Origin: an uncultured Chloroflexota bacterium
Lineage (GTDB): Bacteria; Chloroflexota; Anaerolineae; Anaerolineales; Anaerolineaceae
Reading direction: 5' to 3'
Length of the DNA: 64,000 nt
NCBI GenBank assembly: GCA_902774215.1
Contig: CACYHU010000050.1
Coordinates: 1-64,000 of the forward strand
Part shown: piece by piece, positions 1 to 9,481 of the stretch
Layout of the letters: each line of letters begins with the position of its first letter
How positions within the stretch are numbered: the stretch's first letter is position 1
Notes under the pieces: generated by a model
The model's input: the letters and a program-made list of their open reading frames with translations, nothing else
Database searches by the model: none
What the model was told of the DNA's origin: nothing
Translations under genes and position numbers: made by a program

Positions 1-793
1 TGCGGGACTGGCTTTTCTCCTGATGGCTCTGCTGAAAAAAATCAGAATGCGGGATGAATGGATCCTTTTGCTGGGTGTTGTGATGAATTTTCTGATGATC
101 CCAGTGGCTAACGCGGCGATTTTCCCTGAGAACTACTGGGTAAACCGGATCCTCGGCATGTTTATTGTGCTTGACAATGCCTTGTTTCCGCTTTGCCAGT
201 ACTTTGTGTTTGCCGCTTTTGGATATTTCATCGGGGGATTTTATAAGAGGATCACAGACAAGGATGCACTGGCAAAACGGGTGCTTTTGATTTGTGTTCC
301 TATCGTTACGGTCTATTTTGCACTTCGTTTTTCCGTGCCGTTTCCGTTCATGCCGGAATTCATTCCGGAGGATGAACCGGGATTGGGGACGGACGCTTTG
401 GCGGTATGTCTGGATACGCTGATCATGATCGCAGTGATGTATAAAATATCTGCGCGGATTGGCGGAAAAACACCTGCTTTTGTGAACCACCTGTCCCGGC
501 ATATTAACAGTTACTACTGTACCAGCGATGTACTGATCGGATGCGCCAGAGCGCTGCTGCTAGTTCTCACCGGTGAATTACTGCATAACTCGCTGATTCC
601 CTTCCTGTTCGGTTTGCTTGTGACAGCTGCATGTTACTTTCTCATTGAGATCAATGAAAAGTATATTCACTTTACGATGTCAGGACTGCGGGGAACAAAA
701 CGGATCGTCGTATATGCCGCTGTATGGGCAGCTTCCATCGGCATTACACTCTATGTTTTGAGACTGATACCGAATGTGTCAGAAATAATATAA
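1..793 (+). CDS. Multi-pass membrane protein, C-terminal part (possible acyltransferase-3-like)
   Basis: The reading frame is open to the left edge, so the gene starts outside the window; the first internal ATG is at 23. About 256 residues are visible, with roughly seven hydrophobic segments separated by short charged loops such as the YKRITDKDALAKR loop. No catalytic motif is certain. The pattern of short helices and a Tyr-rich segment before a late helix (HINSYYCTSDVL) reminds me of acyltransferase-3 family proteins, but this is weak. It lies 65 bases before the MATE exporter on the same strand and could belong to the peptide synthetase locus, for example by acylating a product; that is inference from position only. 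Confidence 0.5.
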   Translation, partial: AGLAFLLMALLKKIRMRDEWILLLGVVMNFLMIPVANAAIFPENYWVNRILGMFIVLDNALFPLCQYFVFAAFGYFIGGFYKRITDKDALAKRVLLICVPIVTVYFALRFSVPFPFMPEFIPEDEPGLGTDALAVCLDTLIMIAVMYKISARIGGKTPAFVNHLSRHINSYYCTSDVLIGCARALLLVLTGELLHNSLIPFLFGLLVTAACYFLIEINEKYIHFTMSGLRGTKRIVVYAAVWAASIGITLYVLRLIPNVSEII

Positions 794-858
794 TTCCATG
801 AGACAGTTTTGTTATTATCGGGCTTAAGATAAAAATTCGATTACATAAAGAGGCTCAA

Positions 859-2220
859 ATGAAACGCATACAGTTATCAGACCATTTCAATATAAAAAAG
901 ATACTCCTGTTTTCGCTGCCCTCCATCGGCATGCAGATCGTGGACAATACCTATCAAATAGCGGATGGATACTTTATTTCCAACTATATAGGAGAAGCTG
1001 CATTTGATGGTGAAAATCTGATTTTTCCTGCTCTTCTGATCGTGATGTATATAGGACTCATGTTTGGTACCGGCGCCAGTGCACTGATATCCAAAGAACT
1101 GGGAGAAGACCGGAGGGAAAAAGCAAACCGGATACTCAGCATGTCCATTCTGGTTCTTGTCATCGCAGGGATCGTTTTGTCTGCCCTGCTGTACTTTTTG
1201 ATGCCTTCGATCACCCGATGGATGGGTGCTGCGGATGAAATTGCCTCATATTGCGTGACCTATGGCAGGATCCTGGCTATCTTTATGACCTTCCAGATGT
1301 TGTCTATGGCTTTCCATCCGCTGCTCATCACAGCAGAAAGACCAAAACTGGGACTGGCTGTGACAATTATTAATGCCGTTGTCAACATTCTGCTGGACTG
1401 GGCCTTTGTTGTCGGGTTCAAATGGGGTCTGCGGGGAGCCGCGATGGCCACCGCCATATCCTGGATCATCAGTGCGGTGATCCCTTTCATATTTTTCATG
1501 GATCAAAAACGTCCTCTGCACTTCACACGTCCTTCCTTCGATTTCCATGCCCTGGGAAGGGTGATGTACAATGGTGCCTCGGAAATGATGGATGGGGTTT
1601 CCTATGCGGTCGTAGCCCTGATTTTCAATCTGCGGATGATGTTTTATCTGGGTGAACAAGGTATCGGCGCATATGCGGTAAGCGAATATGTGAGCGGTCT
1701 GTTTTCCGCGGTGTTTTATGGTATCAGCATGAGTATGGTGCCGGTGGTGGGCTACCATCTGGGACAGCAAAACAAAGAGGAACTGCACAGTCTCCGGAAA
1801 AACGGAATGTTTCTGATGACCATTTTCGGTATTGTGATGACAGGACTGAGCATGTTATTTGCCGAGATTATTTCCCGGACTTTTGTCGGATACAATGAAG
1901 AGCTTACCGCTCTGGCCGCACAGGGAATGCGGCTGATCTCACTGTCCTATCTGCTGGCGGGAAACACGGTATTCAGCTCATCCTATTTCACCGGTCTTAA
2001 CCAGGGATCTGCTTCCCTCATTATTGCGGCGATGAAAGGTTTTATCGGACCGTTGGTGGGAGTCAGTCTGCTGCCGCTGGTGATCGGTTCTACCGGTTTA
2101 TGGCTTGCCACGCCTTTTGCTGAAATGCTGGCCATGATCGCCGCTCTGATATGCTTCATGTGGTGGTACAAAGATGAGGATCAGAAGATGCGGAATGCGG
2201 TCGCAGAAGACGCGGCCTGA
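859..2220 (+). CDS. MATE family efflux transporter
   Basis: A 453-residue protein with about twelve membrane helices in two halves, the usual MATE size. The N-terminus has the typical MATE opening (SLPSIGMQIVDNTYQIADGY) and the first half ends with the conserved stretch HPLLITAERPKLG leading to NAVVNILLDW. It should use an ion gradient to export small organic molecules across the cytoplasmic membrane. A weak AGAGG-type ribosome site precedes the ATG. It is 123 bases upstream of the peptide synthetase on the same strand, so export of the synthetase product or self-protection is a reasonable inference. DinF/MepA-like drug export is the alternative. Confidence 0.9.
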   Translation: MKRIQLSDHFNIKKILLFSLPSIGMQIVDNTYQIADGYFISNYIGEAAFDGENLIFPALLIVMYIGLMFGTGASALISKELGEDRREKANRILSMSILVLVIAGIVLSALLYFLMPSITRWMGAADEIASYCVTYGRILAIFMTFQMLSMAFHPLLITAERPKLGLAVTIINAVVNILLDWAFVVGFKWGLRGAAMATAISWIISAVIPFIFFMDQKRPLHFTRPSFDFHALGRVMYNGASEMMDGVSYAVVALIFNLRMMFYLGEQGIGAYAVSEYVSGLFSAVFYGISMSMVPVVGYHLGQQNKEELHSLRKNGMFLMTIFGIVMTGLSMLFAEIISRTFVGYNEELTALAAQGMRLISLSYLLAGNTVFSSSYFTGLNQGSASLIIAAMKGFIGPLVGVSLLPLVIGSTGLWLATPFAEMLAMIAALICFMWWYKDEDQKMRNAVAEDAA

Positions 2221-2343
2221 TATGATCACATTTCATAAATATGGTGTCAGAAGTATTTATTGAAAATTTATTATTTATCTATTAGTAAATACAGGCTTAA
2301 TAAGTTTATATGTAACTAATACCGGTTCAGGAGATTGAGAAAT

Positions 2344-5300
2344 ATGGCGACTATTATTCAGCAATTTTTGAAACAGGCAGAAAAACAACCGGATCATGTG
2401 GCTGTACTGGACAGCCAGGGTGCGATCACTTATGATCGAATGAATAATCTTTCCGCATATATGGCAGAACGGATACTCGACCGCATCGGCGGAAAAGACA
2501 GGCGCGGACGCATCGCATTGCTTCTGTCCCGGACAAAGGCTTTCGTTGTTGCCCAGTTTGCCGTCCTGCGTGCCGGATGTGCTGTCGTACCCATTGACGC
2601 GGAATATCCCGCGGACCGGGTGCAGATGATCCTCGAGGATGTGGACTGTGCGTTATGCGTCACCACTGAAGCCTTCTCTGAAAAGGCAGCGGGCTTCCCG
2701 GTGCTGAAGATCGAAGAAATACAACCGGCAGACGGACATGATCCGGCAGGGGATAAAACACTGGATCTCTCTGATCCGGACGCGGAAGGTTATATCCTCT
2801 ATACTTCCGGCTCAACCGGAAAACCCAAGGGCGTGGTCCATCGTCAGGAATTGCTGAACTTTCCTGTGGAAGCGCTTCACGATATCATCAAGCCTTCAGG
2901 CAGTTCCCGAACACTGAACATTGCCGGTTTCAGCTTTATTGCCGGACTGGTGGATATTATGCCGATGCTGACCGGCGGGGGCAGTGTCTACATTGCCAAT
3001 GAGACCGAGCGGAAGAATATGGACATGATCTATAAGCTGTTCTCAAAGCGTCAGATCACCGGCATGTTTATTCCGCCCAAGATGTATGATGTTCTCCGGA
3101 AGCTCCACGGTCCTCTGCCGCTGGAATGGGCTATTCTCGGAGGTGAAAAAGTTCCGGAAGGGCTGAATGATCCGGGAACATATGAGGTTTATGGTGCAAG
3201 CGAGACCGGTAATGTTCTGATACATCCTCTGGGAGTCGGCGGACCTCTTTCCGTAGGGAAGCCGTGCATCAAAACCAGAGTTTATCTGGTGGATGAGGAC
3301 GGAAAACTGATCACCGAACCCGGAGCCATTGGAGAACTGTGCGTGAGCAGTCCCTGGCTGGCCTTGAAATACAATAATCTGCCGGAAGAAACTGCCCGGC
3401 GGTTTACAGACAATCCTTTTGAACCGGGGCAGCGCATGTATCATACGGGTGACTGTATGGCATGGGATGAAAACGGCAGTCTGGTTTTCCGCGGCAGGAA
3501 CGACCGGATGGTCAAGGTTCGCGGCTACCGTGTTGAATTGGACGAGATCGACCAGGTCATGCGCCGAAAGGAAGGGATCACTGAATCCGCCAGCGTCAAT
3601 GTCCTTGTTCATGGCGGAGATCTTATCTGCTGTTACTATACGGGTGAAGAGTTTCCTCCGGAAGAACTGAAGGCTTATGTCGGAACTTCCCTGCCGGATT
3701 ATATGGTGCCGGAATACTTCATCCATCTGGATACCATGCCCCGGAATGACCGGAACAAGGTAAATTATGGAGCGCTGAAGGCACTGGAAATCCGGACGGA
3801 CGAGGCGGAATATGAAGCGCCGAGGACGGAGACAGAGAAAAAGATCTGTGATGCATTTGCCGGTGTACTGGATATGTCAAAGGTCAGCGTTCTGGCGGAT
3901 TTCTTTGAATGCGGAGGTACTTCCCTGAGCGCTGCTGTGCTGATCAGCCGGCTGAGCGATGAGGGATTCACACTATCCTTCCAGGACGTTTCCGCTCATC
4001 CCACGCCCCGGGATCTGGCTGTATTTCTTGACTCGAAACGGGATCCATCGATCCCTGCGATGGACCGGGAATTTTATCCGCTGACCAGGACGCAGATGGG
4101 TATTTATCTTGAAAGCCTCACCGGCGGCAGCAAAGCAACATATACCGCTCCATACCTTACAAAAGCGGCAGCGGGAATCACAGCTGAACAGCTGATCGAT
4201 GCCGTGGTTCAGGTGTTTGATGCACACCCGGGGCTGAAGTATGTCATTCGCACAGATGAAAACGGTATGCCTGGAATGGTTCCCGTTCCGGATGCGAAGG
4301 TGGAAGTTCCCGTCTTTGAGGGAACCGAGGAAGGCCGGCTGGAATTTATGCAAAAGTTTATGCCGGTCGTTCCCATGATGGATCAGATCCTGGTTCATCC
4401 GGCGGTATACCGGACACCGGAGCGCTGTTATCTGGCGCTAAAGACACACCTGATCTGCCTTGACGGCACCGCTATCAGCATGTTTATCGCGGAAATGAAC
4501 CGGGCACTGGCCGGACAGACGCTGCTGGGAGAAGACTGCACGATCCAGCAGGCTGCCCTTTATGAGGAACGGCTGATGTTTGATGGTTCCCATGAAAAAG
4601 CCAAAGAATATTATTTGAACCTGTTCCGAAATATGGAAGATATTCCTGCCCTATCCGGCGACCTGAACGGTCCGCTGACACCCGGTGTGAGCCAGAACAT
4701 TCGCTATGAGCCCGGAACACTCACCGTGGAGCGCGTGAAGGAGTTCTGTGAGAAGATCCATATTTCTGAAAGCAGCTTCTTTATGGGCACCATGGCGCTG
4801 ATGCTCGGCAAATACCTGAACAGCAGGCATGTCTCCTTCTCCACCGTATATAATGGTCGTCCTCTGGCGGAAATGAGCCGGACGATTGGTACGCTGATCA
4901 AGCGGCTCCCCGTATATGGTGACCTGAGCAAAGATTTGCCCACAGAAGAATTCCTGCGGGGAATCAGCCGACAAATCTTCAGCAGCATGGCAAATGATAT
5001 TTATTCCTTTGATGAGGTGCTAAAGACCTGTCCTGTAAATGAGGATGTGGAATTCATCTATCAGGGCGACCTGTTCACAGACAACATGGGTAAATCAGCC
5101 GGAGAGGACCTGCTTCAGGGCGACAAATGGTTCATGGAGCATTATCATACCGGTATGGTGACCGGCTGCATGTCGATACAGTTCTTTGCAACAAACGGCC
5201 TGTACAACATGACCCTTGAATACCGGAATGAGAAATTCTCGAAAGAACAGGATCTGTTCACGACCGCGGAAGGATTACTCACCGCGGAAAAGATCAGTGA

Positions 5301-8300
5301 AGTCTCCCTGTTGACGGAAGCGGACAGAGAACAACTGAAAGCCTTCAACAATACCGCGGTTCCGATTGACTTCGTCCCCGTGCATGAACAGATCAACCGG
5401 CAGGCACAGCGGGACCCGGACAAAACTGCGGTTATCGCTGCCGGAAAGAAGCTCACTTTCCGTGAAATGGATCTGCTGAGCAATCAGCTGGCAAAGGTCC
5501 TGATCTCAAAAGGCGCCGGAAAAGATCAGATGATCGGTGTGCTCTTTGACCGGGAGGTCTGGGCATATGTGGCGGAAAATGCCATTCTGAAAGCAGGGGC
5601 TGCCTTCCTGCCGTTTATTCCGGAGTATCCGGATGCCCGGGTCGAATTTTGTCTGGAAGACGGAGCCTGTCCGATGCTGCTGACGACGGAAGAACAGAAG
5701 AAAGACCGTTCACTTACGCAAAACGGTTATCAGATACTGACGCTGGAAGAAGCATTCGGTGTATCCGCAATGGATGAGATCTGTCCGGATAAGCGGTATG
5801 CGGAGATGCCCGCGGTCACGGTCAGCCCGAATGATCTGGCTTACTGCATCTATACTTCCGGGTCTACCGGTCATCCCAAAGGCGTTATGATCGAACACCG
5901 GAATATTGCCAATTATGTAAACCGTAACGAAAAATCAATCGAGATCGTGCACTATGCAATGCCGGGACGTGTGAACCTCGCGCTGGCCTCATTCTCATTC
6001 GATGTTTCTGTGGTGGAACAGTTTGTACCGCTGTGCAACGGCAATACTGTGGTGATCGCCACGGAAAACGAGATCCATGATCCGGTACAGTTCGCACAGC
6101 TGGTGACAGATACCGGCGCGAATGGCATTACCTGTACGCCGACCTATCTGCTGAGCCTTCTGGATATTCCGGAGAGCCGGGAAGCTATCCGGCAGTTCAC
6201 CTTCTTCGATATCGGAGCCGAAGCTTTCCCCAGACAGCTGTACGATCGTCTGCGTGAACTGAGGGAGGACAGTGTTATCCTGAACGTTTACGGTCCGACG
6301 GAATGTACGATGGGCTGTTCCGCCGCGCTGATGACCGGGACGGAGCATGTGACAGTGGGACCGCCAATGGCCAATACAGTCTTTTATACTGCGGATCAGT
6401 TCGGGAATGAACTGCCGGTCGGGTTGAGAGGTGAACTCATCATCTGCGGTGACCAGGTGGGCAGAGGCTATGTGAATCTGCCTGATAAGACTGCCGCCGC
6501 TTTCTTCACACATAACGGTCTGCGGGCATATCACAGCGGAGACCTGGCTGCATGGACAGATAACGGAGAGGTCCGCATTTTCGGGCGAATTGACAACCAG
6601 ATCAAACTGCGCGGGTTCCGTATCGAACTTGATGAGATCGAAAAGGTTATGGCCGAATTTCCGGGGGTTTCAAGCAGCGCAGCTGCAGTGCGGAAAGTCT
6701 ATGGAACCGAATACCTGATCGGATACTACACCGTAAAGGAACCGGTCCAAGTTGACAGTTTAAAATTATATATGCAGGAAAAACTGCCGGAATACATGGT
6801 GCCCAGTGTCCTGATGAAAATAGCTGAGATGCCGATGACAAGCAACGGGAAGGTCAACCGCAAGGCGCTGCCGAATCCGGATCTGAAGGAACTCAAGGCT
6901 GAATATGTACCTCCGAAAACGGAGACAGAGAAGATCCTCTGCGCCGCCTTTGCCCGGACACTGAAATTGGAGGAAAACCAGGTCGGACTGATGGATGATT
7001 TCTTCGACCTGGGAGGTGATTCCCTGAAAGCCATGGTGGCAATGTCCGAGGCAAAGCTGGACGGACTGACGCCGGCGGATGTGTTCCAGCTGCGCACGCC
7101 GGGTGCCATCGCGAAAGCACTTGAAGAGAGAGCCGGCCAGGAGAGCCTGGATGAGCGGGAGGAAAAAGCCCGTCTGGTTCCCCACAGGCTTTCGCCGCTG
7201 CAGCAGCAGATGCTCGACTATCAGCTTTTTGAACCGGAATCCACCATGTGGAACAACATGTGTTTTCTGATCCGCTTTACGGACATGGATGCAGAAAAGC
7301 TTTGTGATGCGGTGAACCGTGCGCTGAAAAACCATCCTTCGCTTTCCGTTGCCTTTTTCATTGATAAGACGAGAGAATTTAAGCAGCAGTACAGACCCGG
7401 ATTGCTGCCGGAAGTGAAAGTGGAGGATATTGATCCGCAAACCGAGGATGCCCTTGGAGATACGCTGCTGAAGCCTTTCGACAGGATCCTGAATGCCTGT
7501 CTTTGCAAGGCCAGGGTTTTCCGGGGACGTAAGGGCTGTTATCTGTTTTTTGATGTCCATCATCTGCTTATGGACGGCAGCTCGTTCAGTGTTCTGCTTG
7601 GAGATATCGTGAACGCAATTTTCGGCAGGGAGCTTAAAAAGGACTATTACTTCGCGATCCTGGCAGAAACGGAAAGACGCAAGGATGAAGGAGCGTTTGA
7701 AAAGGACCGGGCTTATTTTTATAATTATTATGGCGATACGAAGGACTGGACAAATATCCTTCCTCCGGACCACGAGAGTGTCAATATCGGTCAGGCCAGC
7801 AGGGGACATCGTCTTGCCTTCAACGCGGAACAGGTGAAAGCCGCTGAGGAATATTGGGGCGTTTCCCACTCTGTTATGGCGATCACCTCGGGACTCCTGG
7901 TACTGTCCCGCTTCACGGGGAAAAAGCACGTGATGATCAACTGGATCTTTAACAATCGTCTTGCACCGGAAGCGGCAGGTGTGGTTGGTATGCTGATCCG
8001 CAATCTTCCGGCTGCCGCCCGGATGGAGGAGTTTAACTCCATACGGAACCTTCTCCATTCCGTGAAAGAGCAGGTTTCAGGCGGCATTGCTCACTGTGAC
8101 TATGATTTTATGATGGATACACTTCAGGCATTTAAGAACGACTGCATGGAGGTGAACCTCGAGATAGGCATTAACGGTGATGAATTGGACGAGCTGCCTT
8201 ACGAAAGGATCGAACTGAAAAATGATTACCTCGCCGCCGAGGCCCGGATGAATTTTGAACTGCTGGAAAATGAATACGGTGACGGTGGTTTTGATATCGA

Positions 8301-8409
8301 TTTAGAATGGGCGGAAGGGTTGTTTGATCAGAAAAAGATGGAGGCTTTCCATGAACAATACATAGAGATTCTGGAAAGTCTGGTGCTGAAGAGAGAGGAA
8401 TTACTCTGA
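2344..8409 (+). CDS. Nonribosomal peptide synthetase, A-T-C-A-T-C
   Basis: A roughly 2,021-residue assembly line. Order by motifs: A1 (residues ~1-490, nucleotide loop YTSGSTGKPKG near 155), T1 (GGTSLSA, phosphopantetheine Ser near 527), C1 (~575-985), A2 (~1010-1510, YTSGSTGHPKG near 1170), T2 (GGDSLKA, Ser near 1560), C2 (~1615-2021, HHLLMDG near 1739). No thioesterase, reductase or epimerase follows. A1 lacks the Asp that binds the substrate amino group, while A2 keeps it (FSFDVSVVE). C1 reads HLICLDG instead of HHxxxDG, so the second, catalytic His is Leu. An AGGAG at 2329-2333 sits 10 bases before the ATG at 2344; a TTG at 2335 is too close to be the start. It probably makes a small acylated or dipeptide-like product that C2 passes to a free amine or alcohol; the product is unknown. 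Confidence 0.95.
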   Translation: MATIIQQFLKQAEKQPDHVAVLDSQGAITYDRMNNLSAYMAERILDRIGGKDRRGRIALLLSRTKAFVVAQFAVLRAGCAVVPIDAEYPADRVQMILEDVDCALCVTTEAFSEKAAGFPVLKIEEIQPADGHDPAGDKTLDLSDPDAEGYILYTSGSTGKPKGVVHRQELLNFPVEALHDIIKPSGSSRTLNIAGFSFIAGLVDIMPMLTGGGSVYIANETERKNMDMIYKLFSKRQITGMFIPPKMYDVLRKLHGPLPLEWAILGGEKVPEGLNDPGTYEVYGASETGNVLIHPLGVGGPLSVGKPCIKTRVYLVDEDGKLITEPGAIGELCVSSPWLALKYNNLPEETARRFTDNPFEPGQRMYHTGDCMAWDENGSLVFRGRNDRMVKVRGYRVELDEIDQVMRRKEGITESASVNVLVHGGDLICCYYTGEEFPPEELKAYVGTSLPDYMVPEYFIHLDTMPRNDRNKVNYGALKALEIRTDEAEYEAPRTETEKKICDAFAGVLDMSKVSVLADFFECGGTSLSAAVLISRLSDEGFTLSFQDVSAHPTPRDLAVFLDSKRDPSIPAMDREFYPLTRTQMGIYLESLTGGSKATYTAPYLTKAAAGITAEQLIDAVVQVFDAHPGLKYVIRTDENGMPGMVPVPDAKVEVPVFEGTEEGRLEFMQKFMPVVPMMDQILVHPAVYRTPERCYLALKTHLICLDGTAISMFIAEMNRALAGQTLLGEDCTIQQAALYEERLMFDGSHEKAKEYYLNLFRNMEDIPALSGDLNGPLTPGVSQNIRYEPGTLTVERVKEFCEKIHISESSFFMGTMALMLGKYLNSRHVSFSTVYNGRPLAEMSRTIGTLIKRLPVYGDLSKDLPTEEFLRGISRQIFSSMANDIYSFDEVLKTCPVNEDVEFIYQGDLFTDNMGKSAGEDLLQGDKWFMEHYHTGMVTGCMSIQFFATNGLYNMTLEYRNEKFSKEQDLFTTAEGLLTAEKISEVSLLTEADREQLKAFNNTAVPIDFVPVHEQINRQAQRDPDKTAVIAAGKKLTFREMDLLSNQLAKVLISKGAGKDQMIGVLFDREVWAYVAENAILKAGAAFLPFIPEYPDARVEFCLEDGACPMLLTTEEQKKDRSLTQNGYQILTLEEAFGVSAMDEICPDKRYAEMPAVTVSPNDLAYCIYTSGSTGHPKGVMIEHRNIANYVNRNEKSIEIVHYAMPGRVNLALASFSFDVSVVEQFVPLCNGNTVVIATENEIHDPVQFAQLVTDTGANGITCTPTYLLSLLDIPESREAIRQFTFFDIGAEAFPRQLYDRLRELREDSVILNVYGPTECTMGCSAALMTGTEHVTVGPPMANTVFYTADQFGNELPVGLRGELIICGDQVGRGYVNLPDKTAAAFFTHNGLRAYHSGDLAAWTDNGEVRIFGRIDNQIKLRGFRIELDEIEKVMAEFPGVSSSAAAVRKVYGTEYLIGYYTVKEPVQVDSLKLYMQEKLPEYMVPSVLMKIAEMPMTSNGKVNRKALPNPDLKELKAEYVPPKTETEKILCAAFARTLKLEENQVGLMDDFFDLGGDSLKAMVAMSEAKLDGLTPADVFQLRTPGAIAKALEERAGQESLDEREEKARLVPHRLSPLQQQMLDYQLFEPESTMWNNMCFLIRFTDMDAEKLCDAVNRALKNHPSLSVAFFIDKTREFKQQYRPGLLPEVKVEDIDPQTEDALGDTLLKPFDRILNACLCKARVFRGRKGCYLFFDVHHLLMDGSSFSVLLGDIVNAIFGRELKKDYYFAILAETERRKDEGAFEKDRAYFYNYYGDTKDWTNILPPDHESVNIGQASRGHRLAFNAEQVKAAEEYWGVSHSVMAITSGLLVLSRFTGKKHVMINWIFNNRLAPEAAGVVGMLIRNLPAAARMEEFNSIRNLLHSVKEQVSGGIAHCDYDFMMDTLQAFKNDCMEVNLEIGINGDELDELPYERIELKNDYLAAEARMNFELLENEYGDGGFDIDLEWAEGLFDQKKMEAFHEQYIEILESLVLKREELL

Positions 8410-8445
8410 CAATATCCGGCAGTTTGCGGATGGAGTGTTGCCCGG

Positions 8446-9432
8446 ATGAGAAGATTTGCGGTTTTTATCCTTTTCCTTGTATTGTTTATTGTTTTAACTG
8501 TCCCCGTTATGGCGGAATGTACGGAAAAGTTGTCGGTAGATGAGCGTTCACTGACCGAATCGCAGAAATGGTGGGATACTGAAATGGGTTTGTATATCCA
8601 CTTATGGGATCCCTTTACGCTTGTTGAACTGCCGGATCAGCACTGGTTCAAAGTATTTGAGCTGCCCGGAAATGTATATGCGCTCTTTGAATACAAACAG
8701 AGTGAGCTTGTTATTTCCTATCTGATTCCGGGAGAAAAGTCAGCACTGCTTTGGGATACAGGGCTCGGGATCGATAATATCCGCAAATGTGCGGAAGAAT
8801 TGACAGAACTTCCGATCATCGTACTGAATTCGCACTCTCACCCTTATCATATCGGGGGAAATTCACTGTTTGACACGGTCATGTGCTATGATATCGATTC
8901 AGCAATTGAAGAGCTGACACTGGGCATTTCCCATGAAAAAACGGTGGAGTATTTTCCGCCGGACGCGTTCATCGATCCGCCAGAAGATTTTTCCCCGGAT
9001 GATTATTCGATCGTAGGAAAAGCGCCCACAGCGACTGTGGAGGATGGTCAGATCATTGATCTGGGGAACAGATATCTGGAGGTGTTCTATACACCCGGTC
9101 ATGACGACAATTCCATCATGCTGATCGACGAAGAAAACAGATTGGTGTTTACCGGAGATACATGGTATCCCGGTCCGTTGTATGCTTTTCTGAAACATTC
9201 CTCTTTTTCCGATTATGTGGAAAGCATGAAAATAATCAAAAACGTCATAGAGCAAAGAAATATCCAATGGATCTATGGCTCCCATAACGGGATCGTACCC
9301 GGTACGGAGCTCTTCTTTGAGACGGCAGCTTTTCTTGAAGATGTTCAGGACGGAGACTTTTATAATTACACCATAGAGGACGATCATCTGGTTTACAGCA
9401 TGGATGATTTCATCACTGTAGAGCTTCCGTAG
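8446..9432 (+). CDS. Secreted metallo-beta-lactamase-fold hydrolase with altered metal motif
   Basis: A 328-residue protein with a signal peptide (hydrophobic core residues 4-22, likely cut after VMA). Metallo-beta-lactamase-fold landmarks follow: the first metal motif reads HSHPYHIGG, the second His is in YTPGHDDN, the bridging Asp in TGDTW and the last His in YGSHNG. The usual motif is HxHxDH, but the Asp is Tyr here, so the second zinc site is probably changed or lost. It starts 37 bases after the synthetase stop and is probably co-transcribed. Being exported, it may process or destroy the peptide product outside the cell, or protect the producer. It is not a type II thioesterase because it carries an export signal. 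The substrate is unknown. Confidence 0.85.
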   Translation: MRRFAVFILFLVLFIVLTVPVMAECTEKLSVDERSLTESQKWWDTEMGLYIHLWDPFTLVELPDQHWFKVFELPGNVYALFEYKQSELVISYLIPGEKSALLWDTGLGIDNIRKCAEELTELPIIVLNSHSHPYHIGGNSLFDTVMCYDIDSAIEELTLGISHEKTVEYFPPDAFIDPPEDFSPDDYSIVGKAPTATVEDGQIIDLGNRYLEVFYTPGHDDNSIMLIDEENRLVFTGDTWYPGPLYAFLKHSSFSDYVESMKIIKNVIEQRNIQWIYGSHNGIVPGTELFFETAAFLEDVQDGDFYNYTIEDDHLVYSMDDFITVELP

Positions 9433-9481
9433 GAATAGGAAAATCAGCATCATTCGAAAAAAACACAGGGAAACAGATGAA

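Noticed and set aside
6766-8058. 430-codon frame on the minus strand inside the synthetase gene
   Set aside because: It lies wholly opposite clear NRPS domains, has no ribosome site and its composition is that of an antisense shadow.
8446-9432. Type II thioesterase of the synthetase
   Set aside because: It has a beta-lactamase fold and an export signal, not an alpha/beta-hydrolase GxSxG motif.
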